This document shows, one piece after another, positions 1 through 10,479 of a stretch of 64,000 nt of DNA. The translations under genes and the position numbers were made by a program. Position 1 is the stretch's first letter; every line of letters starts with the position of its first letter. The stretch comes from Ancistrus triradiatus (Eukaryota > Chordata > Actinopteri > Siluriformes > Loricariidae), in the NCBI GenBank assembly GCA_025084515.1, contig JAJAGP010002186.1, positions 1 to 64,000 of the forward strand, given 5' to 3'. The notes under the pieces are model-generated. The model worked only from the letters and a program-made list of their open reading frames with translations, ran no database searches and was not told the origin of the DNA.

Positions 1-39
<39 letters not shown>

Positions 40-74
40 GGGAGAGAGAGAGAGAGAGGGAGAGAGAGAGAGAG
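1..74. repeat. (GA)n microsatellite
   Basis: Almost perfect AG dinucleotide run with a few extra G's, starting at the window edge, so its full length is unknown. Confidence 0.97.
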
Positions 75-669
75 TACAAGTACATAATGGGGGTAGTAGT
101 GGATGACTGGAGGGATTCAGTGCTATAAGCTGTTCATCTCAGGCAGGTCAAAGAGCATTCCACCCTCCTACCTCTTCATGCTACTTAGGCAAATGAAAGG
201 GGAAGGAGAGGAACCGAAAAATATAGAGTGGAAAAGGGCAAGAGGAAGAGGGCTCATTTTAATCATCCTGCCAGTCGATGCTCGATGCCACACACAGGCC
301 CTTTTATGATGAGGATTTGTAATATTCACCACAGCTGGGACTGGATACACACATATAGCTCTCTGTAGATGCCATAGACACGGATGAGAAAATATTATAA
401 GCAAGACAGTGTTTTCGAATGTTTTATTTACTGTCCATTAATTGCAAATGTGTTTTCACAATTTACATCCGCCAATTTACATAAAAAAGAACTTAAATGA
501 ATGACTGCCATGTAACTTTGCCTATGTGATGTCAGTAAATTGTTGTAAAAGCTGCAGCTGAGTCAAGATGCTATGTTGTGAAGCTGCTTTCTCTGTACCT
601 GATGAAAACACTGTATATCATGTATTGGATACTTGCTGTTCCCTGGCTTTATTTCTGTGGCATGTTCGG
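75..669. other. No recognised feature
   Basis: Unremarkable AT-rich DNA. Only short ORFs occur and none resembles a known protein. Confidence 0.5.
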
Positions 670-763
670 GGTTGCCAGATCCAACAAGAAAAAAACCTGT
701 CACAGTCAATGGAGGAAAAAGAGGCTAAATAAAGCCGGACTAGATTAGGCAGACATGGCAACC
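670..763. repeat. Short MITE-like repeat with inverted ends
   Basis: A perfect 8-bp inverted pair, ggttgcca at 670-677 and tggcaacc at 756-763, brackets 78 bp of non-coding sequence. Sequences with these ends are common in fish genomes (recollection, not a search). No clear target duplication is visible. Confidence 0.4.
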
Positions 764-787
764 GTGTAAGGTTAGGAAATTGTAACT

Positions 788-943
788 GGTATACATGCTA
801 TGAGTAATCTGATTACTGGAAAAGAAATCCAGCTCTTAATCTGATTTCTAGATCAAAAGTATGCTGTATACATCACCACTTGAATAGTCGGATAACTGCA
901 GAAATCCGACTATGATCAGATTATTAAGTGCATGTAAACACAC
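788..943. repeat. MITE-like palindromic repeat
   Basis: The ends are near-inverted copies: gtatacatgc near 789 and gcatgtaaac near 931. Inside, agtcggat (886-893) and atccgact (904-911) form a perfect 8-bp stem with a 10-base loop, and several aatctgatt/aatcagatt words face each other. This is typical of small non-autonomous DNA transposons; the superfamily is not assigned. Confidence 0.45.
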
Positions 944-2114
944 TCACTGTTTTCATGCTGAGGACTCACTCAGCTAATAGCTAGATTAAGCTGTTGGAAT
1001 ATCAGTTCATTTATGTATTGTTTGGTGGAAGCTCGAATACAAGAATGTTATGTAGTTTCGCTGCTAGAAACAGCAAAGTCTAGAATATTTTGCTTTTTCA
1101 CACATGATCAGACCTCCATGATGATGGTAGTAATGCATAACAACAAATTCTTCCCTCATAAAAGTCTCTTCAGTAGAACTATGAATATGTATTTACATTC
1201 TTTTCCCGACATTATTAACTAAGGAATTCAAGAAATTGGTCTATAAGTAGGATCTTTTTTAAAATCAATATCGACTTGCCAGGAACTGCCATTAAACTCC
1301 CATTATAAGTGAGTTTCAAGAGTAATATTTTTTAAATAACAGTAATTCATTTATGTAGAGCTTCTCTCCAACACAAGGTCACTCTAAAATCAACATGAAT
1401 ACAGAAACAGACAGATACAAAAAAGAGCAAACATTCCCCACACAAAGTCCTCCAACAATTGTGTTATTGCTTTTGCGTAGTTTTATGGTTTACAATCCAT
1501 AAAGCTCTTAGAAGGCTGGGACTATTTTTACTTTTTGTTTCATCTAGAAAGAAAACATCAAACTCTACAATAATTTATTATTACTTTATCTCAGTTTCTA
1601 TGTAGTCCATCAACACCAAACAAACTCCTGAACTTTGAAACCAGCAGTATCAACAAACTTTAGTTATGCCTCTTAGAATAACATTCATTTTGCAACATTG
1701 CCAGAAATAAGAAGCAACTTTAATCACAGCAGTCTGTTGCATATCTTTAGGGGTTAATGGACTAGCAACTACATGCCACACAAGGTCTGCCATACCACCA
1801 TCGCCCTGGGTGGGTTTATGATTACAGTGATTGCAAGAGCATGGTGTCAACAGCCATCCCAAACTGAAAGTGGAAGCAGCAGAGGAGAGGCATGACTCCA
1901 GCACTGGAGAAGTGAACAAGCTTAGTACACATGTCTGCTGGACACAGAGGTCTGAAAGATAGACAAAGCCCATCTGAATTTTGTCCTTGGGCTGAAACTT
2001 CTAGATCTGTAGCAACCAGAAAGTAAGCTCAACCACTGCATAAAAAAATAGCTTCATACTGCATATATGTTTAACGTATACACAGTACAAATACACTAAT
2101 AAAACAGACTCGCG
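944..2114. other. No recognised feature
   Basis: About 1.2 kb of AT-rich, apparently single-copy DNA within this window. The minus-strand ORF at 1650-1973 has no recognisable domain. Confidence 0.5.
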
Positions 2115-2961
2115 TCATCGTCGATTCATTCCAGAAGACTTGTCAAGGACCAAAGTCAATGAGTAAATTTTTCCCATAAGGAATAATGCAAGTTGAATGA
2201 ATCATTTCCAGACCTCCAGAAAATCCACCCTGTATAAGGCATTATATACATTAACGGTGTTGTATTGTACAGGTGCTCCCTGATTTACGAAGGGGATACA
2301 TTCAGACAAATCCATAACAAGTTAAATATATCATGAAGCGAGGAGTTTAACGAGTGTTTGGCAGAGCGGTCTATACTGTATCATAGCGGAGATGATAATA
2401 AGTAATGAGAAGTACGTTAATGTTTAAAACTCTTACATTAACCTACAGTTGGCCAAAATAATTAACACAAAGCTTATTTTATAATAAAGTCTTGACAAAA
2501 TATGTAATTTAGTGAGTAATGGATTGAAAGTAAACAAACACTTACTCTACTGATAAAATCCGGACGTAAATATATCTTGGAATTGCAGCCTGTGTTCTTG
2601 AGCATTCAATTCCTGTTTTGCTTTTGGTTAGCTCTTATAAACTAACATTTTTTGGACCCATGGAAATTTGCACTAAGAATACAGTATTGTAGATGTAAAA
2701 ATTAAGAAAAACACACTATAAATTGCAGAGATCTTCCCTGAGGGCTACTGTGACCCTGAATCACTGTGTACTGAATCATGACTAGTGACTCGTGAATCAA
2801 GTGAATCAAGAAATGAGTTGCGCGGATCGACTCATACAAGTTTCAGCAGCTGCACAGAGTACTGAGCAAACGACAAGAACCGAGACAAATGTGTGAAGTC
2901 AAAATGGGTCAAGAACCGAATTTGACGAGGTCAGAGGTGGTCGAGAACTGAGGTACCACTG
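2115..2961 (+). mobile_element. R1 dispersed DNA element, copy 1 (nearly complete)
   Basis: This block of about 850 bp recurs in reverse orientation at 5187-7270 (interrupted) and in part at 9998-10045 and 22106-22517. Shared landmarks are the 'ttcccataagg' motif near the left end, 'acattaacctacagtt' in the middle, 'atacagtattgtagatg' and a right end rich in 'gagaaccga' that closes with 'ggtaccactg' before TA. The terminus resembles TA-targeting DNA transposons. No transposase is encoded, so it is probably non-autonomous. The left boundary is approximate. Confidence 0.7.
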
Positions 2962-2984
2962 TACTTGAATTACCATCATACCCC

Positions 2985-3290
2985 ACTGAGGATGGCACAG
3001 TGATGTAGCAGGGAACAGTGTCCTCACAGTCCTCGGATTATGAAGTTCAATTCTTAGCCAGGTTACTGTATGGAAGTCAGCATATTCTTTACATGTTCCC
3101 TACCACTGAGGTTGTTCTGATGGTGTACTGTTAGTGTTCTGTTCTGCCATAAACTGGCCTCCCATCCTGGGCCTCCCCCACCTTCCACCGCAGTCTCCAG
3201 GAACAAAACTCCCAGATCCCGGCACAATCCAGTCCAATTTAAAGTGCTTGCTTGAAGATGACATTAATGGATGGATGTATTAATGAATGA
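2985..3290 (+). mobile_element. tRNA-derived SINE (long V-SINE-like family), degraded
   Basis: The tRNA-like head has a box B-like 'gttcaattc' about 50 bp in, followed by a body resembling the common fish SINE with 'catgttccc' and 'ctccagg' blocks, and a tail ending in atggatg repeats. Copies of the same family occur at 25139, 52105, 60785 and 62425. It is considerably diverged. Confidence 0.6.
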
Positions 3291-5184
3291 AACCCTGCAA
3301 CATCCCTGTAATTTCTTGGACTATCACAAATAGTTTATTTGGTCTAATGGCTCTAGCTGAAAAACCCAATCAGAGGATCAGGGAAAACTATATTATATAT
3401 ATATTCATTCATATCTTTACCCTTCCTGTATTCTCACGAGTGAACAGGCCTATATAATTCCATATCACACGCCATAATGTCTAGACCCTTCTGGACTAAC
3501 GAAGAACAGTAGTGACATTCTTTTCTTTGGTCAGTGCATTCACCCAAGGTCAAGGGAGACATTAAGTTTGACCAACAGGCTCATTCAAAGCTGTGTGCAT
3601 CTGCAGGCCAGGGCCCTGAGGATTCATTCATCCATCTCACCTTCCTGTGTGAATGAAAGATGTGAAGCAGAAAGAACAAATTCAATCATGATTCTCTGTA
3701 CTGGGAATTGGTGATGGTAGTAGAATAAGATTAATAGCATTATCTTTCAAGCATGACAGCACATACGGACGTACCAAAAAAGCCCTATGAAGCATTAAAT
3801 GCTAACGACACCGAAGCACATCAATTTAAAGGGGAAGGATGCAAAGGCAGCCTGAGGAACCACAGCATAACCTGAGGGGCCTTTGACACTTTTCTTATCT
3901 TCCTTCAGTGTTCCTTTACTTCAAGTTCTCTCCGATGCCTGATGCTTTTGAAAAAGACTCGCAACAAGACGAGCAGGATGATGAATAACAGGAGTGTTTT
4001 TGAACTGAAAAGAAAAAGGCTCTTGCCTTCAGATGTACAATTAGAGTCTTTTTATTATATTCATCCAGGCTGCTTCTATGAAATATTTAAAAGTCAGAAG
4101 TCAGAGAAACTGGGTCAGGCTTTCACTCAAAGAGGAAGAAGTGATAGTGAGCAGTGTCCAAGCTTGACAAAAAGCAAAGCAAGACAAGGCGTCTTCTGTT
4201 TTCTTTTCAAGTTCTTCAGAAGAACTATTTCTGTTCTGGAATCTCGACAAATGTCACAACTGAACATGAAGGTTTGAACTGACTGTTGGAGCAAACTGGC
4301 ACCTTTAAGTCTGAGGCCACGGTTCTTTACCCGGAAAGGGGTGGAATGGTCTGTTTAGGTGAACTGCGAGAAGTGGACTTTCAAATATACGAGTATCCCC
4401 CCCCTTGTTTGGAAAAAAGGGTGATTTAAAATTTGAGAACTAAGAGTGACAGGAAGATTGGGTTTATCTGGATGGTGTGAACACCAGGATTTTGCTGACA
4501 AAATCATCTGCTGTTTGGTTCTACCTCCTCATACCTCAGCTATACTCTTGAGCTTTGGGTAAAGACAGAGAGAATAAGGTCACAAGTTCAAGCTGCACAA
4601 CTGGAGGCCAGGGCTTACTTTCCATGATTGTGATAAGGAACTTAGCAGTCTAGGTGAGCCTCTGCGTGCTTCAAATCAAGCAGTGAAGTGATTTGGGCAT
4701 CTCATCAATGGATGGTAGCTCCCACTGGAACTCTTTCAGACACTTCCTACTAGACAGAGATGGATATAGATATTATGCAAAAAATTTGCTGTACTTGTTG
4801 TTGATGAGCCTTCTGGAACGCTGGAACGAATTAATGATGAGAACCAAGGTACACAAACACAAATGCAGGTGTTTCAGCAGCAAACATCAATGACAAAAAT
4901 ATGTTTACATTTCTGCATTTGAAGGATAACTGTCTTGCTCAATGTGGCAACGGTGTCAGTTTGGTGGTGGAGTTAAAGTCTTCCAGTTAGTAATACAGTG
5001 AACCACCACTGCCTATTTTTTTCATAAAAGGGATATCTTTGGGGGTTGCTTTAATCCAGAAGGCCCACAAATGAGCAGGATACAATGCAAACAATTATTG
5101 ATAAAGGGTTTCCTCAAAGGGATTATACCTGATAAAAGCTGAGCAACCACCTTGGCAAGTATACCTATTCATAGATAATGCACA
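3291..5184. other. No recognised feature
   Basis: 1.9 kb without a repeat family that I recognise. There is a C8-type homopolymer near 4399. The plus-strand ORFs at 3942-4277 and 4693-4893 are low-complexity and match nothing known to me. Confidence 0.5.
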
Positions 5185-5480
5185 TACAGTGGTACCTCGT
5201 TTCTCAACCACCTCAGAACCTGTCAAATTCGGTTCTCGATGCATTTTGACTAGAAATAAATTCTCTGGTCTCGTTTGATCGGTACTCTGCGCACTTGCTT
5301 AAAGTTGCACGAGTCGAGCCGTGCGACTCGTTTCAGTCAAAACTCGATTCACGATTCAGTACACAGTAATTCAGTTTGTGTTTATCATTATTTTTACATC
5401 TACAGTACTGTATTCTTAGTGCAAAAAAGTCCCCATGGGTCCTAAAAACGTTAGTTATAGGAGCCAACCAAAAGGAAAAC

Positions 5481-5496
5481 ACCTGAACTGAATCCT
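5481..5496. repeat. 16-bp target-site duplication of the nested PLE
   Basis: The 16-mer acctgaactgaatcct occurs here and again at 6805-6820, exactly flanking the inserted element. Both copies are identical, so the insertion is comparatively recent relative to the R1 host. Confidence 0.9.
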
Positions 5497-5779
5497 AGAA
5501 GTTGAATCTGTTCATCTGGACATAGGTTTTGTCTGAGAAATGTTTCGTCACTCATCAAAGTGACTTCTTCAGTCTCAGCAGTTGGAAAACTTCCCCAATC
5601 TTATATACAGCACCTTTACATAACGACTGGTACCAGCACCATTACATAACAATGGGACTGGTGATCAGTTTAATATGCAGATTGACATAGCCATTAACGA
5701 CAATGGCCACGTGTGCCATTCACACAGGATTGGGGAAGAGCTGCAATGGCTCCGTTGTAAGATGGTGAGAGGTGTACTC

Positions 5780-6540
5780 TGAGGCCCCCTCCTTGGTTCA
5801 GGGATGGACGTACCCTTTTTACAAAAATGGCTTCTTTTAACTCAGGGTTCAAAACATCGTTCCTCCCTATTCAAGGATCTGCACGTCTTCATTCTTGAAA
5901 GAGTGGCCACTGGCCTGTAGGTGGGTGTAAATCCCACAGAGTCCTGACCTTACGAGGTAGCTCTTCTATGTTGTGCCATCCGTTTCGCCAGTGGACTGTT
6001 TGGGTTCCCTCCCCGATGTACAATTCCTGGCAATCCTCCCGGCACTTAACAGCCGTATACTACCTACATTACTCAGTTTGTGCTGGGGGACCCGATCCTT
6101 TGGGGTGGACCAGTTTTCTGGCGTAGCATCTTTTGGGGTTTGTGAAAGCCACTGAGACGCAGTGTTTTGGAAAGTATGCGTCTCAATTGTTCCTGATGTT
6201 CCTGCCACATAATGGAATCACCCACTGGTTTACGCTTAGACTGCGGTTGTTCTCCTCGCGTTGAATCTGCTTCAGCACACTGTTTGGGTGTCTTAAAATA
6301 CCCGTAACTATATACGGCTTTGACAAAGGCCCAGTTCGGATAACGACACTCACCCAGGGCCTGCTTAATGTGAGATTTCTCTCCATCCTTGGCCGCTGTG
6401 TCAGTGGGGACGCTGTCTGCTCGGTGGTACAGTGTCCTGATGACTCCTAGTTTGTGCTCCAGTGGATGATGAGAGTCAAACCTTAAGTACTGATCTGTAT
6501 GTGTTGGCTTACATTAAACATCGACTTTCAATCGCCCCCC
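5780..6540 (-). pseudogene. PLE RT C-terminus plus GIY-YIG endonuclease remnant
   Basis: Read from right to left in shifting frames. First come the region after the catalytic RT motifs (TDQYLRFDSHHPLEHKLG, then IRTLYHRADS near 6440) and KQALGECRYPNWAFVKA near 6330-6365. Next is the linker, and then the endonuclease part up to about 5780, whose conserved end in this family is a FERGVKEAIFVK-like stretch followed by LNRGGGL. Several frameshifts and stops break the frame, and the RT catalytic core is absent because of 5' truncation. The protein would nick DNA and reverse-transcribe element RNA if intact; this copy cannot. Confidence 0.75.
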
Positions 6541-6684
6541 ATCGCAGCCCTTCCCCAATCCTGTGTGAATGGCACACGTGGCCATTGTCGTTAATGGTTA
6601 TGTCAATCTGCATATTAAACTGATCACCGGTCCCATTGTTATGCAATGGTGCTGTATATAAGATTGGGGAAGTTTTCCAACTAG

Positions 6685-6735
6685 CTGAGACTGAAGAAGT
6701 CACTTAGATGAGTGACGAAACGTTTCTTTGACAAA
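6685..6735 (+). other. Candidate degenerate hammerhead-type motif in PLE terminal repeat
   Basis: The segment includes gtcacttagatgagtgac followed by gaaacgtttc. The first part can fold as a gtcac/gtgac stem, and the second is a perfect 10-bp palindrome. Minimal hammerhead ribozymes with a GAAAC element and very short stems are known in PLE terminal repeats. The match to the strict CUGAUGA core is imperfect (UAGAUGA), so activity is not claimed. Equivalent sequence lies on the minus strand at about 5535-5575 and 15525-15575. Confidence 0.4.
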
Positions 6736-7270
6736 ACCTTATGTCCAGATGAACAGATTCAACTTCTGGGATTTTCTTACCTGGATTATTGAGCATGCAT
6801 CACGACCTGAACTGAATCCTCCAGAACACATTAGCAGCTATGCTCACCAATAGAGTAAGTGTTTTGCTTTTACTTTTCACTTTCAATCTATTACTCACTA
6901 AATAACATGAGATTTTTCAAAACGTTATGGTAAAATAAGCTTTCTGTTAATGATTTTGGCCAACTGTAGGTTAATGCAAGTGTTTTAAACGATAAGGTAG
7001 TCTCTGTTATGACACAACATAGGCTTTATTAAACTCCTCGGTTCATATTGCATTCATGATACATGTTTAGGATGGATTTGTCGGAATGCATCTCCATCGT
7101 AAATCAGGGAGCACCTGTACAATACAACTCCATTAATGCATTTAAGTCCTTATACCGTGTGGATTTTCTGGGGGTCTGGAAAGGATTAATTCAGTTTACA
7201 TTGTTCCTTATGGGAAAAATTTGCTTGGTACTTGTCGCTTTCGGTTCTCGCCGGGCCTTCTTGAACGAAT

Positions 7271-8689
7271 TAACGATTTCCAATGTTTACATAGTGATAA
7301 GGCATCCAGGTAAAATGCAAGACAAAGTGCAGGAGACAACACTGAACAGCAGGGTGGATGCATATGTAGGGGAATTATTGTTCATATTGTAAGACTGGGA
7401 ACAGGGTGACACCATCAGGGAGCCAAACTGTATAAAAGATCTCCAGCAGTGCTTTCTGGAACACCTTGTTTGAAAAATTGTGGTTGAATGTCCAATAGTT
7501 GCCAGAAGAACACAAGCTATCCAGGAATAGAGATGTCTGGGCTGACCTCGTCTGCCTGCTGCCACCGTGCCCCTCATTGTTAGAAGATGACAGAAAACAA
7601 AACGAGATATTGCTAATTGTAAAGCCAAAGCACTGCTCCACACATCGTTAAGTCTCTCCTCATCTGGCTTCAACTAAGATTTTAGCATTACGGAGTGCCA
7701 CACCTTAAAATGTACAGCCACTCAGTTCAGTTCAGTTGGTGTTATTATACTGGCAAAACCACTTGCTGCTCAACAGTTTAAGACCTTTCCTGGCATTTTG
7801 TTCCAACCTTGATCCCTCAATGGTCTCTTGACTTGCCCATGAACCAAATAAAAAACATCCAGACTTCCCAGCTCAGCATTCTCTGCACTTTTATTACATA
7901 AGGTCTCCCCTAACACTTGCAACTACTTACCATGCCAAACCAAACATGGCCGATTGATTCAATGTTAAGTGGGAGGTGGGGGAGCTGAAGGAGTATTTTT
8001 TCATCGTCGGAGAGACATAATTGTGCATGACATGATTTAGAACATTCCCTGTGGTGCAGATTAACATCCTAACTTCTCTCGAAAAATGTCTGCAGAATTG
8101 CTTTGTCCACATCAACAGCGATGCTAAAGCTTATGGAAAATAAACAAGAAAGGCTTGAATACATTTGCATTGGCACAGAAAGCATCACCCACTCACACGT
8201 ACACATAAACCACATACACACGCACAAACACATAAAACCAGTCTCAATGCTAAAGTGAAAACAGATGGGAGTAACTTTCACAAAGGGAGCCTGAGAGTGA
8301 GCTGTTAGCCACCTCCTCTGTTAATAAGACTGTAAAAGAACATGGATTATTTTTATTCTCCAGGAAGATTTTTGAAGCATATCATTCAACCATGAACTCT
8401 ATGTGCAATTAATGAATGACTAAGTAAGCCCAAAATTACCTTACAACATCCAAACCTTTTCATTTGGCACAGGTGCATAAAGGTAGGTTTAATATTCAAT
8501 TTATTGTGGCTTAATATAAAGTGAGCCGGATCAGAACTCACAACCACATGGTTTAAAAAAAAGAAGGCTATAAAAGAGGTGGAGCACAAGTGAAAACAAA
8601 AATGTATGCACTGACAAACAGTTTGGGACAGTAGGGAAATTAACGGCTCAGTCATTAAGGTTTTGGATGACTATTCAGATGTCTGGAAG
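7271..8689. other. No recognised feature
   Basis: 1.4 kb without a known repeat. The minus-strand ORFs at 7287-7673 and 8386-8655 have no recognisable domain or catalytic motif. Confidence 0.5.
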
Positions 8690-9402
8690 TACCAGCGGTT
8701 GGAACAAGTCACTAAGTTGCAAGGAAAAAGTAAGCCTCAAGTCCTGAGTCAAGATCCAAGTCAATACAGGCAAGTCTCAAGTCCTTTATTTTGGATTCTG
8801 TTTTTAAAGAGGACTACAATAACTAAATATTTGGTTTGATTTAGCTTTTTTAATCACATATTTAACAAGTGAATTACAAATTCATGCAGAAACCATCTGC
8901 ATGATGCTTCACAATTAAGATTCATGACATTCGTTACATGAGATTGCACCATAGTCATACTCACGGCCATAGTCTAAAAAAAGAGAGCTCTTTATGTTAT
9001 TAAACCGATACCAAATCTTACAAACAAACAACCAAACAAACTCACATGACACTGTTTCTGTTTACTTTTATTATTTAACATTATATAGTTATGTTTAGAA
9101 TGATTATAATCGGAGGGAAACTCCAAAAGGCTGATGTGCCCCCTCCGTCCCCCCGGGGATCCGGCTCAGCTCCCTAGTTACACCAATCCAGCACTAGTTA
9201 CGCGATGTAATATTAATTTAACCCATAAAAATAATTCGTTATGTTAAACAAGGGCTTGCAGAGTCTTTTGGAGTCTTAAAGCCCAAGTCCAAGCCACTGA
9301 CAGTTAAATCAAAGTTTAGTCACAAGTCTTTTTTGATACTGTTGAATCGAGTCGCCCTTGAGTCCAAATCATGTGACTCAAGTCCACACCCCTGGTCCAC
9401 CC
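8690..9402. repeat. Dispersed repeat rich in 'aagtc/gactc' words
   Basis: Both ends carry clusters of 'caagtc', 'caagtctcaagtcc' and 'gtgactcaagtccac', around an AT-rich core. This matches, from memory, a widespread fish interspersed repeat with such termini. A related patch sits at about 39640-39660. The boundaries are approximate and the superfamily is unknown. Confidence 0.55.
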
Positions 9403-9586
9403 CTAAATGTAAAACACTTAACTATATGTTTGTGTTTTTGTGATTGTTTTGTCTTTGTAAATATAATACAATTCATATTTATTTTCTTTGAGGGAAAGTA
9501 CTTTGTACAAACCCTTTCTGGGCTGTTTTTTTGTTATTTACTTTCCCTGTACATTCTCTCTCTTTTTTTGCTGTTACTTCTGTAGC

Positions 9587-9588
<2 letters not shown>

Positions 9589-9620
<32 letters not shown>
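9589..9620. repeat. (AC)16 microsatellite
   Basis: Uninterrupted AC run. Confidence 0.97.
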
Positions 9621-9622
<2 letters not shown>

Positions 9623-9780
9623 CAAATCATACCTCTACTCAGCTCTACAGTGGCCCTTAAGGCTGTAAGGCCCTTAACCCTTCAACTGTGTCCCATTGTT
9701 TCTCATAAGTTCACTGGACGGTAGGTGGGACTACAGTATTTTTATATTTAAAAGAAAAAAAAAAAAAGAAAAAAAAAGAG

Positions 9781-9807
9781 CATTTGCTGAACAGCATTCA
9801 GCAAATG
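9781..9807. repeat. Perfect 11-bp hairpin after an A-rich tract
   Basis: catttgctgaa (9781-9791) and ttcagcaaatg (9797-9807) are exact reverse complements with a 5-base spacer. They directly follow an A-rich stretch at about 9751-9779. Confidence 0.85.
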
Positions 9808-9920
9808 GCAACATTTTTAATATTCTGGTGAAGATATAATAGAATGAAACTGACCAGTATTGACCATATGAGTGACATTACTCAAAACTATTTTCATAAT
9901 TTCCACTTTTCATGCATTTT

Positions 9921-9997
9921 CACACACACACACACGCACACACACACACGCACACACACACACGCACACACACACACGCACACACACACACACACAA
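9921..9997. repeat. (CA)n microsatellite with regular CG interruptions
   Basis: A CA array with 'cacg' interruptions recurring at fairly regular intervals, which indicates expansion of a larger CA/CG higher-order unit. Confidence 0.95.
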
Positions 9998-10045
9998 TAA
10001 CACTTACATTAACCTTCAGTTGGGCAAAATTAACACGAGTCCTGT
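9998..10045 (+). mobile_element. R1 fragment
   Basis: 'cttacattaacc' followed by 'cagttgggcaaaat' and 'ttaacac' match the middle of R1 copy 1 at about 2437-2490. It is truncated on the left by the CA array. Confidence 0.55.
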
Positions 10046-10432
10046 TTTATAAACAAAAACAAAATGGGTAGTCCATTGATGCTGCTGCAGCCTGGATGCC
10101 CAGCATCTGTGAGAGTCTCGTACTGCCCAGGGAAAAAAATTAATTCAAATGTGGTTTCTGCTAAATGTGTATTTATATGTATTCCCATCATAAAATTGAA
10201 AATCACAAACCAAACCATCATAAAATGCCAGTATACTACAAGTGTGTTTGTGAAGCATACCACCAACTGTAACTCTGCTATGGCCATTAAAAGAAATGGA
10301 AAAAGTGTTTTCATCCCTGCCCCAAACATGTCTGTCAGCAATAATTCAAATCTGATGTGCCTAAATTTTAACAGTGTGGCAACAAATTGAAACAAAACCT
10401 TTTTTTGCAGTAATTAACAGATGTAAAAGCAC
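10046..10432. other. No recognised feature
   Basis: Two overlapping opposite-strand ORFs (10030-10395 and 10064-10390) are simply open on both strands. Neither encodes a recognisable protein. Confidence 0.45.
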
Positions 10433-10479
10433 TATTACATTTAGAGGATTAAGCAGATGGCTTTATGCAGAGTGACTTA

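Larger units (their letters stand above)
5497..6804 (-). mobile_element. Penelope-like element, 5'-truncated with inverted terminal arm
   Basis: The left arm (5497 to about 5760) and right arm (about 6540-6780) are inverted copies of one terminal repeat; both contain 'cttccccaatc' and the 'gacaatggccacgtgtgcc' block. The same repeat occurs at 15491-15717 in the larger PLE. The body between the arms encodes the end of the reverse transcriptase region and the GIY-YIG endonuclease on the minus strand. The right arm also carries the leader next to the terminal repeat in sense (+) orientation, so the 5' part is flipped relative to the body, as after a twin-priming-like event. Inverted terminal repeats are known in Penelope insertions. 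Confidence 0.85.
5187..7270 (-). mobile_element. R1 copy 2, split by a Penelope-like element
   Basis: The plus strand reads 'cagtggtacctcg' at 5187 directly after TA (5185-5186), the reverse complement of the right end of R1 copy 1. R1 homology runs to 5480, stops at an insertion, and resumes at 6821. It then covers the middle ('gccaactgtaggttaatgc') and left part ('ccttatgggaaaaattt' at about 7205) of R1. The two halves together give roughly the same length as copy 1. Confidence 0.75.

Noticed and set aside
7287..7673. 128-codon minus-strand ORF as a gene or transposase
   Set aside because: No catalytic or structural motif that I can identify, and an overlapping ORF in another frame is equally open.
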